The position numbers and the translations under genes are program-made. Of a stretch of DNA of 64,000 nucleotides, positions 1 to 12,189 are shown one piece after another. The DNA comes from Saccharum officinarum (lineage: Eukaryota > Streptophyta > Magnoliopsida > Poales > Poaceae), in assembly GCA_020631735.1 (NCBI GenBank), contig CM036221.1, forward strand, positions 8,537,381-8,601,380. The letters are read 5' to 3'. The notes under the pieces were generated by a model. That model did no database searches, was not told the origin of the DNA, and saw nothing but the letters and a program-made list of their open reading frames with translations. Positions within the stretch are counted from its first letter, which is position 1. The number at the start of each line of letters is the position of its first letter.

Positions 1-1490
1 TTGGCAACAATGGTTACATCAACAACAACGAAGTGTCATGGCTGGATAAGATTTTTTTCTCATGTTGCAGTTTCCTATAACTACTACCATAGCAAAATAT
101 TATGTTTGTTCCGTCTTTAGATTTAGACCAAGCATGCTATCTGACTTAACCCTGTTGATTCCTAGCTCATTTTTGTAAAACCTTTCAGATGACATGTAAG
201 GTAGGCTTCTATGGTGTAACTTACTATGGTGGGATCAAGGGACCTCAAGCACTCCATATGGACTACATCAAAACTTCCTTTTTTTGCCTTGTAATTTTTT
301 TATGCCAAGGCTGTTGTGTACCTACAACACGATTGTTATTGTAAATTAACGTTGCACTTTTACTTTCAATTTCTTTCATCTCATTTGGGCACACCACATA
401 CAAGAATGATGAAACCTTTTTGGACAAGTTATTGTTGCACTGTTCTTCAAAGAACTATTTCTTATACTGTAAAAAAGATGCTGACGTTTTCTTATTTAAG
501 TTAGCGTCAAACGTTGTATTTAAGTTAGCGTCAGGGGATCCACTAGACATTACTTCCTCAGCTCATCTGGTCCATCCATATCTTAAGACTTGCTCTACTT
601 TTTGGCCCATCCATCTCTAAGACTCGTGTGGCAGTATATGGAGTATGTAAGAAAGTGACAGCATATAGAGTACGTAAGAGAAAAATAGATCGAAGCGCAC
701 ATTTGATACGGGTGCAGCGAAGCGCGCTTAACATCCTAGTTAAAATTGGTAGCCCTCTCTTGAAGAATAACTCTATTCCATATCATATGAATATGAAGAG
801 ACTAATTATAGAAAAATAAAAATTGGAGCCTTCATGAACAACAATTGTAGTTAAAAATAATGGATTGTTAGGTGTCACATGGATATGTTCATTAAAATTA
901 AAATTACTGGCCCTATTGGGAAAATCTACTCCATGCAAGAACTAAAGCATCACATACTAACAATCATCAAAGCCATCATATCATTTGCTAGAAATTAAAT
1001 GGTTTCATAGACACCAACTTTTTGGAAGATGGACTCACCACATTTTGAATGCCTTCCTCAAGATCTAATTGAAAATCGCAATCTAAAATAGAGAAATAGC
1101 TAGCATGAAAATCAATGAATCTAGCCATCAAAACAATTGAACAAGCTACAAATTCAAAGGACTGGATACTTGTTACTAAGCTTAAAGCAAGAACATCATA
1201 CCCATCCTTAAAATCCAAGACATTCCATCAGCATTTTGGTGAAAATGACCGTAACAATGGAGGGAGAGGTGAGAAAAGGCGCCTCCTTGGACGTTTCTGC
1301 TCAGGATGAGAGGGAGAATGGGGTAGGAAGGAGAGGGTTTTGTACTTTACACATATCACTACCGGATCACTAGGACCCCAATCATGTTTTGGATTCTCAG
1401 CTGATGACCCGACAATGAAGGGTCATCACTCCTGGCTCGTTAGAAACCGGCTGTGATGGTGCTACAGTGATTGCTAGTTCTGTAGCTGTG
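1..1490. other. Intergenic DNA, no supported gene
   Basis: AT-rich intergenic sequence. The only open frames are short and show no recognised domain. The minus frame at 988-1218 is 76 codons of ordinary composition and could be a relic exon, but I see no splice-consistent partners. No transposon ends were recognised before about 1495. Confidence 0.5.
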
Positions 1491-1494
1491 ATAT

Positions 1495-1722
1495 ACTCCC
1501 TCCATCATAAAAAAAATGTAATTTTAGGGCACTCATATGTCAAATCGCTCTCGAGTTTGACTACGTTTATAGAGAAAATAGTATCGATTATATGTCTCCA
1601 AATTAAATAGGCTAGTTATGAAATTATATTCTATAATTAAGCTAATGATAGTTATTCGTTATCACAAATAAATAAATATTGATATTTGTTTATACATGTT
1701 CAGACAAATTTGAGATGGAGTG
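1495..1722. mobile_element. Stowaway-like MITE, degenerate
   Basis: Begins with the Stowaway-type terminus CTCCCTCC after TA and ends about 230 bp later with a GGAGTGA-like inverse of it. The interior is AT-rich and non-coding. The right terminus is imperfect, so the boundaries are approximate. Confidence 0.4.
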
Positions 1723-1738
1723 ACTTAAGGAAAAGATA

Positions 1739-1876
<138 letters not shown>

Positions 1877-2370
1877 GAGGGGAATAAAGCTCGATCATGT
1901 GTTAACATGTGTGTAAAGATAGCTAAGTTGTCAACTCTAAGTACCGATGGAATGGAGGTCAATTGTGGCAGCTGTGCAATGCGAAATGTTAATTGGTCGA
2001 CCATGAGCAAGAATAAAGAAGCACACAAATCCGGGGGCGCATGGCAGCCACCAGCCAACTGATTGCTACTAGCACTAGCAGCTTCTTCTGTTTCGCCGGC
2101 AAGTCAATCGACGCCAAAATGTACTGCTCCAACGTACATGTTGCCCAACCACCGTGCATCTACTACCGGTCCTCGCTCTAGAAGCTTCTTCTACTAATAT
2201 ATTCAGCAGCATTTGCACATCAAAAAGACTGCGAATGCACACTAGAGATGCATGCAGCATGCATGAAACACCGTCTCTTTTTTAGAGATGTTTTCATTTT
2301 TACTATATTCCACGAGCATCGCACGTCTTTATAAAAATGGCAGTGCGGCCACATTATCTTCTACCCGTAT

Positions 2371-2390
2371 ATTCATTCATTCATTCATTC
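2371..2390. repeat. (ATTC)5 microsatellite
   Basis: Five perfect ATTC units in intergenic DNA. Confidence 0.9.
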
Positions 2391-2923
2391 GTGTGGACCC
2401 AAGCAAGATCTGGATCTGAGAAAGGACGAGGATCCAGATATGGAAAAATATATTTTTAATCCGGATTTTCAAATAAAAATAATAAAATGGCAAAGTATAT
2501 TGCTACGTCCACTCGGCCATGAATCCAGTCTTATCCATGTAGCAATTTACATGGTTGGATGTGCGTTGCAAAACGAGTGTATAGCTTGTTGCACACCTGT
2601 TATAATATATTTCACTGTATTTGAGAATCAAACTATATACCGTGTTTGGACGCACCTATTCTAACTTGTAATAGTACAGGTCGTGAATTCGGATCACGGA
2701 CGGGATAGTAAACCAAGCTTAACTCTTTCCCTAATTTATCACATACCACACTACTCTTAGTAAAACCGGTCATGACTTTTATGCTTAGGAAAAGTAGAGA
2801 AATAAGTAAATAAATAATTCTCCTTTTAATATCAAATCAAGGTACATAGATTACCAACCATGAAATGTATTTTCCCCCTTTCATGTCAGACTTTGAAAGG
2901 CCGGTACTGGATGATTGGACATT

Positions 2924-3051
2924 GGCCCCGTTCGCTTTGCTGAAAAGCCATGACTGAGAGTACTGTTCGCTGATTTGTTGTGAGAGAAAAACACTATTCC
3001 GACTGAAAAAATAAACTGAAAAGTATGGATTATAAGACATGCGAACAGAGC
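2924..3051. mobile_element. Short grass MITE (GGCCCCGTTCG type)
   Basis: A roughly 128-bp unit starting GGCCCCGTTCG and ending GCGAACAGAGC, so the ends are inverted. The interior shares the 'gaaaaacact... ctgaaaa... ggattataag' pattern of the element at 34138-34265, which lies in the opposite orientation. A target duplication is not clear. Confidence 0.6.
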
Positions 3052-3256
3052 ATGTCTGATGTGTCCTTGCAACTCCCACATATATAAACCATCGTACATT
3101 GAACCCATGGCAAATGTCAATGCAGCTACTTCCAATCAGGCACTATCATTCTTTAATATAATGTCCCCTATAGTACATTGTACATTACTTGTAGAATCCC
3201 AGTGAAATTGATATTAGACGTACTATCATGGACTCTGCTTACAAGTATGACACTGT

Positions 3257-3640
3257 CTTAGGGTGCGTTTGGCATGGGGCTCGAAGCACCAGAAACAGTT
3301 CAAAACCCATAACTGGCACAACATTTTACAGGAGAAACATGAACGAGAGAGGTTGTTTCGCGGTGCTCTGATTCTTCTCTTTCATCTTGTATTTTTTTCC
3401 AGTTAATTCTTTTCAAATGGGTCAACTTAAAATGAGTTGTATTTAAGTTATTCTTTTTATCCAAAAAACTTCAGAATCTTTTGAAGCATACTTTTGTAAA
3501 ATAATATTTTTTTGAATTATAATCTAGCCAAAAAAATTTCTAAAGTGATTCATTTTCTCAGAGAAAAGTTTCCCCAAAGACTTTGAATCTGAAATGTTTC
3601 TCCTAGAATCTAGAATCCCTACCAAATGGACGCTTAGATG
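3257..3640. mobile_element. Candidate TIR transposon/MITE
   Basis: Starts TAGGGTGCGTTTGGCATG. The reverse complement of its end reads CTAAGCGTCCATTTGGTAG, an imperfect terminal inverted repeat. The interior is AT-rich and non-coding. No firm target duplication was identified. Confidence 0.4.
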
Positions 3641-4011
3641 TGTTCCTATTTACGATAGCTAATTTGTATTTGTAATGATCGATGACGATGAAAGCTAAAC
3701 GACATAGGCTGGATGTAAGTTCTCAACGCTTTTGAACATATATCGTTTCATAGAAAAATCGTGAAAGGAGAGGAAACAAAATATAAACCCATGTGACACG
3801 GTGTATATATTATGGAACAGTATAGAAACAGAAAAAAAACCCAAGGCCAGGCATGCTGCACTCGGCCGCTGACAGGTGGGTCCGACGAGGGAGGGGTTTG
3901 GTGTGTTGTGGGGGTGGTTGGTGGCAATAGTTGGAGCAGACGAAATTGGGTAGCAGTCGGATCGGAGTGAAGAGAAGAGAAGGCATCGGTGGATTTCCTG
4001 CTCCTGCCGCC

Positions 4012-4130
4012 GCGGTTTTAAAAGGGAATCCCCCTCCGTCTCCTCCACCTCGCGCAACCAACCAACCACCTCGCTCGATTCGCCATCGACCTCGATCCAG
4101 CCAGCCGCCGCCGCCGCCGCAGCAGCAGCC
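4012..4130 (+). promoter_or_regulatory. Core promoter and 5' leader of the cytochrome b5 gene
   Basis: A TTTTAAAAGGG box at about 4015 is the best TATA-like site. It is followed by a CT-rich leader with CCTCC tracts and a (CCG)n/(CAG)n stretch ending at the ATG at 4131. An alternative TATATATT at about 3804 would give a 5' leader of some 300 nt. The call rests on position and composition only. Confidence 0.35.
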
Positions 4131-6396
4131 ATGTCCAAGGTCTTCACCCTCGAGGACGTCGCCAAGCACAACTCCAAGGAGGATTGCTGGCTCATCATCG
4201 GCGGCAAGGTATACATCTGCCTCTCCCCTTCCCCCTTACCCTTTTCCCTATGGATATGGATGGATGGTCGATGTCTCTTCTTCTCTTCCTCCCAAGCCAG
4301 CCATGCCTCCCTTGGTTGATCATCGGATTCCCCGAGTCCCGATCCAAAGATTAGATTTTGCGTCTCCTGTTCACGCCGACTGGCGGCCTGCGGGCCTGCT
4401 CAATTTTTCTAGTACTAGGCAGGCTTGTTTTGTCCAAGATGGATTCTTGATTCTGGATATGCTGGCGACGAGCCCGCAGATCCGGCGGAGTCCATCGTGA
4501 TTGGTTGGTCCGGTGCTTGTTTCCCGCGTAGACTCTTGAGCTAGCGCTAGTCTCTGCTCTCGGGGCGACCGATTCAGAGCCAGACTGCCCCCCTAGTTGT
4601 GTCAGCTGATGAATCGCGCTGCTCTGTGGGTGTTTACAGTTCAGCTCCTGCGCACCCAGATACCGAACCGAATCGAATCTCTGTGTTTGGTTCGTATCTG
4701 CAAGCAGACCCCCACGTTTAGTTGGTATATACTTGGCAATTGCCTGCGCCTTTGTACTTGTGATGTCATGTTTTATCCTCATCATGTCTCGTTGTAACGT
4801 GGAAATCCCTTTGTGCAAAGTGCCAATAGTGCGGTCAGCAGTGTATAGCTAATCGTTTCACGTCATGGCATCACTGGGAGTCTTTCTGTCTGGGACATTT
4901 AAAGCTTTTTTTTTGCGATTAAAGCTTGTTTCTTTCTTTGCGACAGATATTTCACCATGCCCTGTGTCGCTTCATCTTGTTTGCTAGAGGCCATTGAAAC
5001 ACCAGTAACAGTTCTTTGATAGAAATGCATATTAAACCTTTCCAGATGTTTTGCCTTCCCCCTGACAATTCAGTAGCCAGTAATGTTATTGACATCAAAT
5101 TAAATGTCCACGATTCTGCTTAGTGGGTTTGTAGACTTGCAGTAGGATTAATTTCGAAAGACATTATCGTTCCTCTTGAATGTATTAACTATATCTTGTA
5201 TTCTTGTGTCGCTTCATCTTGTTTGCTAGAGGCAATTGAAACATCAGTAACAATTCCTTGATAGAAATGTGTATTAAACCTTTCCAGATGTTTTGCCCCC
5301 AAAACAATTCAGTAGCTGATAATGTCATCAACTTCGGATTGTCCATTATTCTGCTATAAGTGGGTTCGCAGACTTGTAGTACGTTACTTTCTAAAGTCAT
5401 TCTCTTTGCTCTAGATATATTCTGCCCCCTTCCAGAAGCTCGTTCTAAATTGTGCATTCTGTTCATCAAGTGCCACAACTGTGTACTGCTAGGGAAAGCA
5501 AGCTCCTTACACGTCATCTTGAACTAGCAAGTCTGCACTATTTTATCTTCACATTGATATAAGCATGTAAATCGATGGAGTAGAATTTTAATCCTTGGGA
5601 TATAATTTTTTTGAAGACTGATATAGTCCAAGTTTAGTACCTGGGTTGGTGACCAATCATAATATAACATATAGATGGTTCCTATTGCCTTTTTCCAAGA
5701 TTGATGGTTTTCTTATCTTCAGATAAGACATGCTACTTAACCTTTATGAAACTTGTTATGTCTGCTTAGCCTTCCATGGAAACCTGAAGTTTTCATTCGC
5801 ATAACATTATTTCACAATGAATGTTGATTATCTCTTATCACTTGTTTTTATGGTCCTGCCCCTTTTGCTGGTGGGCATTGCACCACCTATGTCATTAATG
5901 TTTGTAGAATCTGATTTAATCCTTTTCTCTGTAAGAACCTCACCAGCTCTGTGTTTTGCTGTGGAATAGGTATACGATGTGACGAAGTTTTTGGAAGACC
6001 ACCCAGGGGGTGATGATGTTCTGTTGTCTTCAACTGGTATGCTTTCTTGTCTTTACATACCAGCAGTACCATTAACCAGTGCCTGACCAAGGTTGTGAAA
6101 GATATGCGGTAACATACAATCCATTTGAACCTGATACAGGCAAGGATGCAACTGATGATTTCGAGGATGTCGGGCACAGCAACACTGCCCGTGCGATGAT
6201 GGATGAGTACTTGGTCGGTGAAATCGACGCATCGACGATCCCTTCTAGGACAAAGTATGTTCCCCCCAAGCAACCGCACTACAACCAGGACAAGACCCCA
6301 GAGTTTGTCATCAAGATCCTCCAGTTTTTGGTTCCCCTTGCAATCCTGGGCCTGGCTGTTGCTGTTAGGATGTACACCAAGTCGGAGTCTGCTTAG
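4131..6396 (+). CDS. Cytochrome b5, ER tail-anchored, three exons
   Basis: Small haem protein that donates electrons to ER desaturases, hydroxylases and P450s. The exons are 4131-4208, 5970-6036 and 6140-6396, each bounded by GT-AG. They join to 402 nt, a 133-aa protein of normal length for plant microsomal b5. The N-terminus begins MSKVFTLEDVAKHN. Exon 2 holds the haem-ligand motif DHPGGDD (His about residue 40). The second axial His lies in exon 3, in EDVGHSNTAR. A C-terminal hydrophobic segment (VIKILQFLVPLAILGLAVAV, about residues 107-126) with a short charged tail is a tail anchor. The start is the first ATG after a typical CT-rich leader. The 1.76-kb first intron contains an internal tandem duplication. 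A second, orphan copy of the last exon lies 16 kb downstream at 22617. The family is certain; the exact isoform is not assigned. Confidence 0.95.
4963..5435 (+). repeat. Tandem duplication inside cytochrome b5 intron 1
   Basis: Two imperfect copies of a roughly 240-bp unit start at 4963 and 5205. Each begins TGTGTCGCTTCATCTTGTTT and contains the shared AAACCTTTCCAGATGTTTTG segment. They have diverged by many substitutions and small indels, so the duplication is old. No coding content. Confidence 0.85.
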
Positions 6397-7000
6397 CTTT
6401 GTTGCCTTTGTCCCCCTCGGGATTGTAAGAGTTGAACTTGTCGAATAAGCTAGCAAGAGTTTTGTGAGGTTTTATTACATGTGAAACTTGTCATGAAATT
6501 CATCGAATGTTCTGAGCTGTTGTGGGTTCTGTGGTCCTTATATGTCCATTTTGTGCGTTAGTGTGATCGGAATGCATCGTACTTAACTAGATTTATTTGT
6601 CATCTCATTTGAGCAGGAGCTCTGATTGTTTGAAACTAGCAGCTATCTGCTGTTCTCTCTTTCTTTTGTTGAAGTTGGCTGCTGTCAGTTACAAGCCAAT
6701 ATTGTACTTTGTACAGTCAGTTTTGATTATCTAAGTTTATTTATCTTATCTGATGACAATAATATGACGGTGTCAAGGTCGTCCTCGATACGGTAAGGGA
6801 CAAGGGCGGCACTGCATCCGGGCTTCTGCGGCACTGGATCCTAGATCTGGTTGCTGTCGCGGGCGTTGAAGAGCGGCAGTGGCGAGCACGGAGAACCTTC
6901 CAAAGTTTTTTTTACGCCTTATCAGTACTTCAAGTACAAGCTGTAGTATAAAGTTCAGCACAACTCACACCACACGCACGCAAACACACACATTGTGCAC
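6397..7000. other. 3' UTR of cytochrome b5 and intergenic spacer
   Basis: 6397 to about 6750 is the 3' UTR/downstream region; it is recognisably duplicated at 22874-23280. The rest holds no supported gene. Confidence 0.6.
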
Positions 7001-7003
7001 AAG

Positions 7004-7836
7004 ATTCAAGATGGCAATGGGCCCCGATTCCCGACGGGGATTTCATCCATTAGGGGATGAAAATGGGGTGCTTTTTATCCCCACGGGAGACTTAACGGGC
7101 TAAAAGCTATCCCCGTCGGGGGAAACGAGGGAGGGAACGTTCCCTGCCTCCCCATCCCCGTCACCCGTTGGGGCCCCGCTATGTGTTTATGCAGGTAGTA
7201 TAGACCCAAGAAAGACCAATACAAATGAATTGACCCAAGCCCAAGGAACTTGTATAAAAAGGATTTCTAACCCTAGTTTATACTGATCCCAACCTCCGCC
7301 GCTCAGTCCGTAGTCGCCCAACCCCGCCTCACCTCCGTTCCTCTTCCGTGAGACAGCCCACAACGACCGCTTCCTCCGTCGCTTGAGGCTCCAACTCTGC
7401 TTCCTCGCCTCCGATGTCCGCTCCTCTTCCGCAAGAGTCAACCAAGGTCCGCTCTTCTCGATTCGGTCTCTTCCGTGAGAGGTTCGGTCGCTCGGACACC
7501 TCCCATGTCCCATCTCCCGCTGTTGCTGTACGACTGTGCCCTTTCCTAATCCCATGCTATGACGCTGAGTGCTCTCGCGGCTGCTGCTGCTTTGTTGCCG
7601 CCGTGCCTGGGTGGGATGAATGACGCCGGACGGGAGAGGGATGGAGCTGCCGTGGACTCGTAGTCGGGTACGTGACACCCGTCGGGGCCCCGCTACTCCA
7701 ATCGGGGACGGGGACGGGAGAAAGACAGCCCCGTGACGGGGGCCGGGGACGGGGAGCGGGGGAAATTCCAGAGATCGGGGACGGGGATGAGATAGCGCTC
7801 CCTGGCGGGGATGTCCCCATTGCTATCTTGACGCAA
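7004..7836. mobile_element. Non-autonomous TIR transposon with GC-rich ends
   Basis: Left end TCAAGATGGCAATGGG and right end CCCATTGCTATCTTGA are inverted. Just inside are long GC-rich arms rich in CCCCGTC/GACGGGG that also pair. The interior has no transposase. Open frames across the GC-rich interior look like compositional artefacts. This TGGCAATGGGG type of element is common in grasses; hAT or Mutator-like is an inference. Confidence 0.65.
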
Positions 7837-8298
7837 GATAGATCTACACCTATTCTTAAAAGACACATACGCGGCTGAGAGGTACTTAAAGATCAATAAA
7901 ATCTAAGCATGGTGGACATGACACCTTGACCATTATGGAGTATCCGCGCTAGAGGCTACAAAGAAAACTGGGAATAAATTCCCGTGCGAAAACCAGCGCT
8001 GAGCAGGGCTCCAACGCTGGTGGTGGACGCTCCACCGAGCGTGCCCAACCAAGCGAGCCAAGGCTCGTTCGTGAGAACCTTCTGACCTTGAGGCCAAGGG
8101 CGGCACTAGATCCGGCCTCTACTTGATTGCATTGAGTTGTAGCGGTGGCGAAAGAAGCCGAAGCTCGTGGTAGCGGCCAAGGGCAGTGTTGGAGCGAAGA
8201 TGTCAGAAATAGAAGTTGTTGTTTGTTTTTTCTATTTTTTTTATTTTCCAGAGGCGGGCGTCCTAACTCACCCACATCTAAACATCATTTTCACGTGC

Positions 8299-8756
8299 GG
8301 GGATGAAAACGGATTGGATTCGTATGAGATTGGATCCGATGTCACCTTTTACCTCATTTTAATTCAGATTCGAATACGGGTATGAATATTTTCGAATACG
8401 AATACAAAATAATCTTGGATTCAGATTTTTATTTGGATATTTAATCAATTCAACTCAAAGGGCATATTGTTAAATTCAAAAACGAATTGTTGTTGTTCTC
8501 ACCATACTTTGTTCCGATGTCACTTTTCACTATACTTTGTTTTTCTCAAATATGGGTAAATGTCGGATATTCCATATTGTTGTTCAATATGGATCTAGAA
8601 TCGGATATAGAAAAATACTGAAAAAACGAATTCGAATACATTCATTTATTATCCACATTAGAAACGGATACGGATACAAATATCCATATTATAAGTTTTA
8701 GCGGATACGGATTCGGATAATTTAGATTTCCATACATCCATTTCCATCCCTAACCA
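8299..8756. mobile_element. hAT-like non-autonomous element
   Basis: Begins GGGGATGAAAACGGATT and ends CATTTCCATCCCTAACC, so the ends are inverted. The interior is AT-rich with recurrent GGATACGGAT/ATTCGAATAC words and no open frame of note. Boundaries are within a few bases. Confidence 0.6.
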
Positions 8757-9089
8757 GGACCGCCTCTGTTAACAATGATTAACGGTGACACTCTCCTTGA
8801 GGCGAGCAGACTACATGTCTCTAAAAATCACATCTGACCAACCTTAAAAAATCAAAATGTAGCAGGGACAGCCCATGCATATCCAATGGTAATGTTGAGG
8901 GGGCATATATCCTTAAGAACAATTTAAATCTTTCGTCATTAGGAACACATGCATTTTTTAATTATGTTGCTTGCAAATAACTACACCAGATTGGACATGG
9001 CATTTAGCCAGTACAATATATAAATGCATATCAATTATTTTATTATCCATATCTCATGATCGGTACATGCATGCACGTAGCAAATACAA

Positions 9090-9622
9090 TCAAGGTGGGC
9101 ATTGTGGGTCACACTTGAGGCAGTTCGCCCGGCATTCCTCCATTGTGAAGAAACATTTATCAGGTAGCAAGCAGCAGTAGCATGGTTGTTTTGACGCACA
9201 ATATGTTCTTTCACGGCAAAATATCAGACTGATCTTGCGCTCATGGATAAAGGTGAAATTGGCTGTGGTTCCACTTTTCACTCCTTCAATATCGTGAAGG
9301 TGTGAGAACGACCTATAAAGGAAATGCAACATTTTATGTTTATCGATCAATCATCAAAGTAATAAATAGAACAAATAAAAACCATAAAAATAATGATAAA
9401 AAATAATGTGGGAGATCACAAGGAAAATGAAAAAGGAGTTAGGGGGGCTGGAGCCCCCATTTGCGCGGACAATGGAACCCCATCCCAACAGTTTCTATTG
9501 GTGGTTGACGTACTCTTACCCTGTGCTGATGTCAAAGCGTGATAGCATCCAAGGAACAGCAAGACAATCACGGTAGGGCTCGTCATATACACCAGATTGC
9601 CAGCAGCACGCTTACCTCTCAT
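9090..9622 (-). CDS. Cysteine-rich secreted peptide, MEG/AE1-like
   Basis: Small secreted peptide resembling the grass MEG (maternally expressed gene)/AE1 family, whose members act in endosperm transfer tissue and embryo development. Exon 1 (9622-9520) encodes a charged start and a hydrophobic signal peptide (PTVIVLLFLGCYHALTSAQG). A donor GTAAGA follows at 9519. The most frame-consistent acceptor is about 9284, making exon 2 9283-9090 and a protein of 98 aa, or 86 aa from the inner Met. The mature end has the family-like cysteine layout C-x6-C-x5-CYCC-x5-C-x2-TMEEC-x3-C, plus two extra Cys in the tail (KCDPQC). A probable non-coding 5' exon ends at 10009 with a GTGAGT donor. The family rests on the cysteine pattern and length; the acceptor choice is an inference. 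The signal-peptide exon is intact, so the gene looks functional. Confidence 0.68.
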
Positions 9623-10104
9623 ACTTTTTGGATATATCTACATGAAGATGTAACTATATATTAGCAAAAAAAAAACTCTAGCTCGATGAATCTGCTCTGT
9701 TGTAAAATAAAATTAGTCATAGGTGTGTGTCGATCTGGCCATGGGTAAAAAAAATACTCCGTATACATGAACATGCAAGGTAACCGCCTGCCGCCAGTGC
9801 ATAATTGTCGATCCGTTTCCATCTATTCTATCCAGTGTAGCATATATAAACGGATCGAAACGAGACCTATGGAAAATGTATCTACTAGAAAAGACAAAAC
9901 TTCTTATAATTTAGGACAAAGAGAGTAATTGCAAACGACCAAGCACACAAGAGCTAGCACCAAACATTCTAATAAACTTCTGAAATAATATATAATCTAT
10001 ATACTCACCTTGCTGTGAGATTAAATTTGAGCAGAGAGAGACCAGCAGCCGCAATGCTCACGATTGGATCGCTGGCTATTAGTATCACCATGATGGTCAT
10101 TGGT

Positions 10105-10465
10105 ATGGTATGGTCTGTTATTTATATAGATTGTGGACCAGTATAGGGAATACCAGATGTGGACCAAGCCAATACCAAATTTGAACGGTACGTGTTTAAT
10201 TTCTGTATCAAATGTCGATGATCGTGCATATAATACAGAATATCGTATCTTGAGAGTGGCGGAGTCATTGGTATGCATATGGTCCGTTATTTATATAGGC
10301 TGTGATCCAGTAGCCAATACCAAATTTAAATGGCATGTTTAATTTCTGGATCAATGTCGATGATCATTATTTATATATGCTGTGCACCAGTAGCCAGTAC
10401 CAAATTTGAACGGTACTTGTTTAATTTCTGTATCGATGTCGATGATCGTGTATACATCGTATCTA
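10105..10465 (-). promoter_or_regulatory. Triplicated TATA-bearing upstream unit of the MEG-like gene
   Basis: Three imperfect tandem copies (about 10112-10240, 10270-10365 and 10366-10460) each contain, on the minus strand, TATATAAATAA or a close variant. Each also has a shared block read on the plus strand as ACCAGTA, then TACCAAATTTGAACGG, then TTTAATTTCTG and TCGATGATC. The proximal TATATAAATAA (about 10120) sits some 110 nt upstream of the putative 5' exon donor at 10009, a plausible core promoter. The whole unit recurs at 18926-19281 without its gene. Confidence 0.6.
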
Positions 10466-10921
10466 CAGTAGCGGAGGGAAGGGACCATGGCCCCCTATGG
10501 ATGGATCAAAATTTCAACAAGTATTTAATTACCACTAATTTTTTATATACAGATATAATAATTTATAAGCTAGTAATGTATGAGGATACGTTAAATGATG
10601 AGTGCTAAACCCAAATATTCCCTCTATTTCAAATTATAATTTACTTAACTTTGAGTAAATTTATATAAAAAAAAGTATGAACGTTTACAATATCAACTTA
10701 GGCCTGTTTGCATGTAAAGTATTTTTTTGAAGATTTTGAAAAATATCGTGATTTTATGAAATATACTTTGGTTTTAGAGCGATACCAAGTGTTTGGATGT
10801 AATAAACTCCGTGGTTGTCAAAACCATAGCATTCATAAAACTGTAGTTTTTTCGGAGTTTATAAAGGGTTTGTTTTGATCCAACCTACACTAGGACACAA
10901 TGCGCCGACACCTTGTCTTGT

Positions 10922-12188
10922 TGACACCTTCAGTATTCACGGAGCTTTCTCCATCCGGCCACGAGCTGACAATTTTTTTTTAGAAAACCGGGTTTGTATT
11001 TTACATAAAGATTTTGGTGATTACAGTCCAAATCTTACAAGAACACCCATGAAAGAAAAGAAAATTACAATCCGGTCCTTGTGAACTCCTCATGGTCTGC
11101 CTCGCCATTGGCGGCCAGAGCACACTGCTTGAAGCCGACCTCCTCTCCGGCGAAGAAACACTATTTTTTTTGTTACCGTCTTGTGCAACACGTCGATCCC
11201 GACCTGCATTGTAACCGCTGAACGACCCGACTGGAAAAGATGGCCGTTAGCCATCACATCGTTGGACACCGAGGAATCTAACGCCTCAAGGAGTAGAGCT
11301 CCCAGCTCACCGGACGCCGACGAAACCCGAAGGGGAACTGAACCACCAAAGAAGGTGGGGAGCAAAGCCCAATCCAGTCTCTCGCCGAGTTGGTAGCCAA
11401 ATCCACCAGAACTACTTCAAACATCTGACACCATGTCATAGCTTGCGAGACCAGCATCGCCGTTGATGCCGTGGGCTTCGACGGCACAGAAAAACATCCA
11501 GAGGAGTTAGTCACCAATGCATAAAAAAACAACTATAGCATACCCATCGATACCGAATCCTCCGCAAAGAAAGCCATCAGCAAGCACCATGCACATCCCA
11601 GCCACAACCAAATCCCACTCACCACCAACACCAGCAACAGCAACGGTAGAGGAGCTCGGGTGGAAGCAGAAGATCTCACCGTCCATTCCATATAGAGGTT
11701 GAAGAATGACGGCAGCAGACAAATCCCCAATCAGGCTTACCATCATGGGGAGATTTATTCTGAGCTTCCCACTCTCTTCTCCGAAGAACACATCATAGGT
11801 AGCAGCATCGCCGGAGAAGAAACAGGAACAGTAGAGAAGCCCATCCGAGCATCCGAACATGGAAAAATCTCTCCTACTCCAGCTAGATTTAGACCAGAAG
11901 AAGAGAGTATATACACTGGCCACCGGATCCGCAGCTCCCTGTCATCTCCGGCAGCAACGAGGCCGCCAGAAACGACGGGGAGCCAGCAGAAACAGCGCCG
12001 GAAGGCAGCAAATCGCCTGCGAGTCGCCCTTTTCTACTGTAGCAAGGGGAGAGAAGGCGAAAGAAGCAACTGGAAGATCTCGACTCGCCACGCGCTGACA
12101 CCTTGCGAGCGAGGGAAGCCAGAGTTTCCAGCTGGCCCAGCTGGCCCAGACACCTTGCTGACACCTTCAGTATTCACGGAGCTTTCTC
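10922..12188. mobile_element. Insert of about 1.2 kb flanked by 30-bp direct repeats
   Basis: A perfect 30-bp direct repeat (10922-10951 and 12159-12188; starts TGACACCTTCAG, ends GGAGCTTTCTC) brackets a GC-richer segment with no recognised domain. A T9 run near 10972 would be poly(A) on the minus strand, so a retroposed sequence with a long target duplication is possible. The minus-strand frames (for example 11507-11923) have no recognised domain. Repeated in the second block. Confidence 0.45.
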
Positions 12189-12189
12189 T

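Noticed and set aside
9312..9520. Splice acceptor at 9313 for the MEG-like gene (TTATAG)
   Set aside because: It looks good locally but puts exon 2 out of frame with the signal-peptide exon; the acceptor near 9284 keeps the frame.
10330..10608. Short plus-strand frames in the upstream repeats
   Set aside because: They run through TATA-containing tandem repeats and change register between repeats; no coding signal.
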